From contig JAKPKF010000250.1 of NCBI GenBank assembly GCA_029553845.1, positions 1 through 6,112 on the forward strand: 6,112 nucleotides of DNA, written 5' to 3'. A model generated the notes under the pieces. That model saw only the letters and a list, made by a program, of their open reading frames with translations. It was not told the origin of the DNA and did not search any database. Below are positions 5,239-6,112 of this stretch, one piece after another (positions within the stretch are counted from its first letter, which is position 1; the number at the start of each line of letters is the position of its first letter). A program made the position numbers and the translations under genes. This DNA comes from a bacterium. GTDB lineage: Bacteria; Patescibacteria; Dojkabacteria; SC72.

Positions 5239-5574
5239 AGTCCACTTCTTAATCTGATTCTTTATCGTGTAAAGATAGGCATAGTCTTCCCACCTTTTAT
5301 CCTCTAGCCACTCCCTAAACCATAACGGATCTTCATGGGCTGATTCTATTCCAAACCTATGGTGTTTGACGCATAAACAAACCCCATCCCTTACATCCCA
5401 GCGCACTCTTCGGTTGCGTCTTCCTACAATATGGTGAGAGTTTAGGTGTCCAGATTCTCCTATTCCACAAACTTCACATTTGTATCCAGCCCTTTTCTTA
5501 ACAGCTAAACTCCATGCTTCGTCAAGTTTTTTACTTAATTTCCCCTTTGTCAGAGGTTTTTTTGTCTTGGGCAT
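5182..5574 (-). CDS. HNH endonuclease, phage type, 130 aa
   Basis: This is a stand-alone HNH (beta-beta-alpha-metal) nuclease predicted to nick or cut DNA. In numbering from the chosen start, a lysine-rich N-terminus (1-15) precedes zinc-knuckle pair CEVC (33-36). The catalytic HH follows in LNSHHIVGRR (44-53), then GVCLCVKHHR (64-73) with the second ligand set. FGIESAHEDPLWFREWL (74-90) is typical of small phage HNH proteins found near packaging or recombination genes. The central Asn of H-N-H appears to be Asp (D63 in VRDGVCLC), giving H-D-H. The tail LEDMEEQLEELNKIINEK is shared with the 84-aa protein. I chose ATG 5574 because AAAAGGGG at 5583-5590 gives Shine-Dalgarno-like pairing 8 nt upstream. 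An earlier ATG at 5595 lacks one and would lengthen the overlap with the HTH gene from 44 to 65 nt. Homing, packaging and recombination roles are all possible. Confidence 0.85.
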   Translation of the reverse strand: MPKTKKPLTKGKLSKKLDEAWSLAVKKRAGYKCEVCGIGESGHLNSHHIVGRRNRRVRWDVRDGVCLCVKHHRFGIESAHEDPLWFREWLEDKRWEDYAYLYTIKNQIKKWTLEDMEEQLEELNKIINEK

Positions 5575-5740
5575 TTTTGCGACCCCTTTTAGCATAAACT
5601 AAAATAGCTTTCTCTTGCTCTTCGTCTAACATAATAACCCCCTTTACAATGTTGGGCTTTATATCACGAACAGCTAATCTCTTGTACAAGGTTACTGGAC
5701 TTATATTATTCTCTTTTGCTATCTGATATATTGACTTCAT
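5531..5740 (-). CDS. Small helix-turn-helix DNA-binding protein, 69 aa
   Basis: Residues about 3-24 (SIYQIAKENNISPVTLYKRL) form a clear helix-turn-helix of the resolvase/MerR-like type: first helix, a turn at NNIS, then recognition helix PVTLYKRL. KGVIMLDEEQEKAILVYAKR (33-52) continues with a short strand and helix, and the protein ends in a basic, lysine-rich tail that should favour DNA contact. There is no catalytic domain. Its 3' end overlaps the HNH gene by 44 nt and its ATG overlaps the preceding membrane-protein gene's stop by ATGA (5737-5740). The tight pairing with an HNH nuclease suggests either a local transcription regulator or a DNA-recognition partner for the nuclease. It could also be a small terminase-like recognition protein, though it is short for that. 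No Shine-Dalgarno is present; translation is likely coupled. Confidence 0.75.
   Translation of the reverse strand: MKSIYQIAKENNISPVTLYKRLAVRDIKPNIVKGVIMLDEEQEKAILVYAKRGRKNAQDKKTSDKGEIK
5583..5590 (-). promoter_or_regulatory. Ribosome-binding site deciding the HNH start
   Basis: AAAAGGGG on the minus strand ends 8 nt before ATG 5574. It supports that start over the upstream ATG at 5595, which has no purine-rich element before it. Confidence 0.5.
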
Positions 5741-5850
5741 AAACCCATTGCTCTAATTAAACTTAATAACAAAAATACACAATAAATACTAGCACAACCT
5801 ATAAATACTAAGACTAAAAGGTATGTGATAGCTCTTATTACTTCCTTCAT
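5737..5850 (-). CDS. Small single-pass membrane protein, 37 aa
   Basis: The product, starting MKEVIRAITYLLVLVFIGC, has one long hydrophobic segment (about residues 8-31) with a positively charged N-terminal edge and an Arg near the end. It is most likely a single transmembrane helix in the host inner membrane. The ATG at 5850 was chosen because the frame upstream overlaps the 54-aa gene and reads like non-coding sequence there. ATG at 5856 (two residues longer) is equally possible, and an ATG at 5919 exists but is unlikely. No Shine-Dalgarno is seen; TATAAT lies immediately upstream (5857-5862). The stop overlaps the HTH gene start by ATGA. FIGC is not a proper lipobox. Function unknown; holin-type or host-interaction roles are only guesses. 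Confidence 0.6.
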   Translation of the reverse strand: MKEVIRAITYLLVLVFIGCASIYCVFLLLSLIRAMGL

Positions 5851-5856
5851 ATTCAT

Positions 5857-5862
5857 ATTATA
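5857..5862 (-). promoter_or_regulatory. Possible -10 box directly before the 37-aa gene
   Basis: A perfect TATAAT ends 6 nt before ATG 5850, so initiation at the usual distance would fall on the A of that ATG and give a leaderless message. The -35 candidate TTGATG (5883-5888) has a 20-bp spacer, which is poor. The region is very AT-rich, so chance is likely. Confidence 0.2.
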
Positions 5863-5867
5863 CAATA

Positions 5868-6032
5868 TTAAAAAATTATAATCATCAAAATTGTCAAAAT
5901 AACTACTAATGCTACACAACCCAAAAGCTCATCTTCCTCAAACAACTTTGCTAAAATCTCCAAAGCCAATGCTAAAACAACAGGGACTACAAAGAATACA
6001 AACATCAAAGCACCAACTATTGTCCAAAACAT
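5868..6032 (-). CDS. Small two-helix membrane protein, 54 aa
   Basis: This short gene begins MFWTIVGALMFVFFVV and is almost wholly hydrophobic. Helix one spans about residues 3-29, an acidic turn FEEDE lies at 31-35, and helix two spans about 36-54. It should form a transmembrane hairpin with the acidic turn on one side. Support is good despite the size: a strong Shine-Dalgarno GAGGA (6041-6045) sits 8 nt before the ATG, and the start follows the upstream stop by one base (TAA-T-ATG). The 37-aa membrane gene follows 17 nt later. Small hairpin membrane proteins beside each other in phages are sometimes holins or antiholins, but no lysis enzyme is visible here, so I leave function open. Confidence 0.75.
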   Translation of the reverse strand: MFWTIVGALMFVFFVVPVVLALALEILAKLFEEDELLGCVALVVILTILMIIIF

Positions 6033-6033
6033 A

Positions 6034-6112
6034 TTATTCTTCCTCAAAACTCAAATTATCTAATTCCCTAATCTCTTGTAGGTTCTCCTCATGAATCCTC
6101 GCCATTCTATCA
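6034..6112 (-). CDS. C-terminal end of an acidic protein (partial, runs off right edge)
   Basis: The frame is open from the window edge to TAA at 6034-6036, reading DRMARIHEENLQEIRELD and then NLSFEEE. The composition is acidic and helical. An internal ATG at 6105 would give a 23-aa peptide, but the open frame upstream of it suggests that this is the tail of a longer gene. It carries the Shine-Dalgarno of the next gene within its last codons and ends one base before that gene's ATG. Identity unknown. Confidence 0.6.
   Translation of the reverse strand, partial: DRMARIHEENLQEIRELDNLSFEEE
6041..6045 (-). promoter_or_regulatory. Shine-Dalgarno of the 54-aa membrane protein gene
   Basis: GAGGA on the minus strand, 8 nt before ATG 6032. 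It is the best ribosome-binding site in the window and confirms this short gene. It contrasts with the carbohydrate genes, none of which has one. Confidence 0.65.

Noticed and set aside
5063..5257. Plus-strand open frame with hydrophobic translation
   Set aside because: It is the complement of the remnant and the repeated 3' end of the HNH gene; the hydrophobic look comes from reading Lys/Glu-rich codons in reverse.
5575..5595. Seven-residue N-terminal extension of the HNH protein
   Set aside because: ATG 5595 lacks a Shine-Dalgarno and lengthens the overlap with the HTH gene; the AAAAGGGG site fits ATG 5574.
5782..5802. Lipoprotein signal in the 37-aa protein
   Set aside because: FIGC lacks the required residues at -3 and -2 of a lipobox, and the hydrophobic run continues past the Cys.
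5851..5919. N-terminal extension of the 37-aa membrane protein to ATG 5919
   Set aside because: The extension overlaps the 3' end of the 54-aa gene in another frame and reads as AT-rich filler without a ribosome-binding site.
5909..6094. Plus-strand open frame of 61 codons
   Set aside because: Antisense to the 54-aa membrane protein gene and the acidic partial gene, which have a Shine-Dalgarno and tight spacing.
1..6112. CRISPR array, tRNA or insertion sequence
   Set aside because: No regularly spaced repeats, no cloverleaf-like sequence and no terminal inverted repeats with a transposase were found on reading; the single two-copy repeat is tied to gene ends.

Overview
The window is a densely packed, low-G+C (roughly mid-30s %, by eye) stretch in which every supportable gene lies on the minus strand, so transcription runs from the right edge (6112) to the left edge (1). 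The mix of very small membrane proteins, a small helix-turn-helix (HTH) protein, a stand-alone HNH endonuclease, almost no intergenic space and an acquired block of sugar/methyl-transfer genes fits a tailed dsDNA bacteriophage or prophage best, probably an uncultured one. There is no terminase, capsid, portal or tail gene, so the phage assignment is an inference. Promoter-like sequences are of the bacterial sigma-70 type (TTGACA, TATAAT, TGnTATAAT), which argues for a bacterial host.

Right-hand module (6112 to 4783): the C-terminal end of an acidic protein, a two-helix 54-aa membrane protein, a single-helix 37-aa membrane protein, a 69-aa HTH protein, an HNH endonuclease, a start-less coiled-coil-like open frame (a remnant or frameshifted gene), and an 84-aa protein of unknown function. 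The HNH gene and the 84-aa gene share an identical 3' end. A 52-bp perfect direct repeat, extended with mismatches to about 74 bp, covers the last codons, the stop codon and 17 bp beyond. The start-less open frame begins exactly at the border of one repeat copy, which suggests gene rearrangement near the HNH gene.

Left-hand module (4722 to 1): a carbohydrate cassette. In transcription order it contains an RmlB-like NDP-sugar 4,6-dehydratase, an unknown 103-aa protein, a Methyltransf_24-type SAM methyltransferase, a TOD1/MUCI70 (formerly DUF616) glycosyltransferase-like protein, a fusion of a class I methyltransferase with a family-2 GT-A glycosyltransferase, a GT-B-like glycosyltransferase, and the first ten codons of another gene. 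From the Methyltransf_24 gene onward, four consecutive junctions are 4-bp ATGA overlaps, so these genes are probably translated as one coupled unit.

Working model (inference): the dehydratase makes a 4-keto-6-deoxy sugar nucleotide from a host pool. Three glycosyltransferase domains and two methyltransferase domains then build and methylate a short glycan. Its acceptor (virion protein, DNA, or host surface polysaccharide) cannot be told from this window. No tRNA, rRNA, CRISPR array, insertion sequence or convincing intrinsic terminator was seen, and no stretch over 300 bases lacks a gene.
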